The notes below the pieces were generated by a model that had not been told where the DNA came from, ran no database searches, and worked only from the letters and a program-made list of their open reading frames with translations. A stretch of 64,000 nucleotides of DNA from an uncultured Chitinophaga sp. GTDB taxonomy: Bacteria; Bacteroidota; Bacteroidia; Cytophagales; Cyclobacteriaceae. Location: assembly GCA_902168205.1 (NCBI GenBank), contig CABHOK010000018.1:186001-250000 (forward strand). Reading direction: 5' to 3'. This document shows, in pieces, positions 63,421 through 64,000 of this stretch (position 1 is its first letter; every line of letters begins with the position of its first letter). Made by a program: the position numbers and the translations under genes.

Positions 63421-63495
63421 GCCGTTATCCGTTGATCGTTATCCGTTAGTCGTAAAAAGTACGGTTGACGAAAATAACGGGTAACGTATAACGGC
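63421..63495. repeat. Dispersed GTTATCCGTTA-type repeat between tRNA genes (copy 5)
   Basis: Outer arms GCCGTTAT (63421-63428) and ATAACGGC (63488-63495) are exact inverted repeats. Inside, CGTTATCCGTTAGTCG faces CGGTTGACGAAAATAACGGG. It lies 9 bases after tRNA-Gly and 5 bases before tRNA-Thr. Confidence 0.7.
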
Positions 63496-63500
63496 ACTAA

Positions 63501-63572
<72 letters not shown>

Positions 63573-63779
63573 CTCGAAAAAAAAATGTTTGTCAGACAAA
63601 TAAGCGCTGCGACCTAGCAAATCACGGCTGTCGGCATTCATAAACATATTGGAGATTACCCTTTTCGAAAGGCTTAAAATGTTCAGGGTGTTTGGTTCGG
63701 CAGCGGCTGAACTTATGGAAGAAGCAAAACAAATTTCATAACACTTATAATTTTAAACTTTTAACTGGGATTTTCAAAT
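63573..63779 (+). other. tuf leader region
   Basis: Two hundred bases without a clear gene. One frame is open from about 63607 to a stop just before 63745 and contains MFRVFGSAAAELMEEAKQIS from an ATG near 63679; no family is recognised, so it may be a remnant or chance. Confidence 0.3.
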
Positions 63780-64000
63780 ATGGCTAAAGAAACATTTGAT
63801 CGTTCGAAACCACACGTTAACGTGGGTACTATCGGTCACGTTGACCACGGTAAGACTACTCTTACTGCTGCGATTACTAAAGTTCTCGCATCTAAAGGAC
63901 TCGCTTCTCTGCGCGACTTCTCTTCAATTGACAACGCTCCTGAAGAAAAAGAAAGAGGTATTACAATCAACACTTCTCACGTAGAATATGCTACTGAGAA
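63780..64000 (+). CDS. tuf: Elongation factor Tu (3' end outside window)
   Basis: The first 73 codons of EF-Tu. The protein starts [19 protein letters not shown], followed by the P-loop [19 protein letters not shown] and the switch I segment [13 protein letters not shown]. It delivers aminoacyl-tRNA to the ribosome as a GTPase. The tRNA-Tyr/Gly/Thr-tuf order is common in bacteria. The gene runs off the window end. Confidence 0.97.
   Translation, partial: MAKETFDRSKPHVNVGTIGHVDHGKTTLTAAITKVLASKGLASLRDFSSIDNAPEEKERGITINTSHVEYATE

Noticed and set aside
63421-63495. Inverted repeat between tRNA genes as an integrase attachment site
   Set aside because: It lacks tRNA sequence identity and belongs to the dispersed repeat family; no integrase is nearby.

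Overview
The window looks like a chromosomal segment of a Bacteroidota member, most likely order Cytophagales. The evidence is a SusC/SusD pair, proteins with type IX secretion (T9SS) C-terminal sorting domains, a grasp-with-spasm peptide cluster, GxxExxY and DUF6364 families, and promoters of the Bacteroidota type (-7 TAnnTTTG) that often sit only a few bases before the ATG. No host name can be given from sequence alone. Both window ends cut genes: an alpha-2-macroglobulin-like protein on the left and EF-Tu on the right.

Layout. 1-9.0 kb: envelope block with the alpha-2-macroglobulin C-terminus, a frameshifted GxxExxY gene, a large secreted zinc metalloprotease, penicillin-binding protein 1C and a SPOR/OmpA-like protein. 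9.0-9.9 kb: gene-poor stretch with hairpins and one 35-codon ORF. 9.9-12.2 kb: secreted GH44-like glycosidase with ricin-type repeats and a T9SS tail. 12.4-13.8 kb: cystathionine beta-synthase/cysteine synthase with CBS domains. 14.1-21.4 kb: the most distinctive region, a complete RiPP cluster of the grasp-with-spasm type: C39-peptidase ABC transporter, small HTH protein, a 49-residue double-glycine precursor, terminator-like hairpin, ATP-grasp ligase, small overlapping ORF, SPASM protein, secreted DUF6624-like protein and a convergent HlyD adaptor. 21.5-23.8 kb: pyrR-pyrB-GNAT operon. 23.8-27.3 kb: overlapping operon of an EVE protein and two paralogous exported proteins of unknown function. 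27.5-35.5 kb: a T9SS Ycf48-like propeller, ispE, fabI, a membrane zinc-ribbon protein, a TPR histidine kinase and murI. 35.5-45.5 kb: nuoH and nuoI-N, interrupted by a second TPR histidine kinase. 45.6-52 kb: a long PurF-like amidotransferase and a SusC/SusD pair. 52.2-63 kb: clpB, a CAP protein, icd, an XRE regulator with an unknown gene, ribH with a PIN/DUF6364 toxin-antitoxin pair, a membrane TPR protein, pdhA, recF and dciA. 63.0-64 kb: tRNA-Tyr, tRNA-Gly, tRNA-Thr and tuf.

How genes work together. The RiPP cluster is a self-contained make-and-export unit. The precursor carries a GG leader for the C39 protease and a Thr/Ser- and acid-rich core that suits ester or amide macrocyclisation by the ATP-grasp ligase. 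The nuo genes encode the membrane arm (plus NuoI) of complex I; the peripheral subunits NuoA-G are not next to them. The alpha-2-macroglobulin/PBP1C association is a known envelope-defence and repair pairing, here with a protease gene between.

Two sequence-level patterns recur. One is a dispersed intergenic inverted repeat built on GTTATCCGTTA, found at gene 3' ends and between tRNAs. The other is a very short distance between the TAnnTTTG element and the start codon, implying leaderless or nearly leaderless mRNAs.
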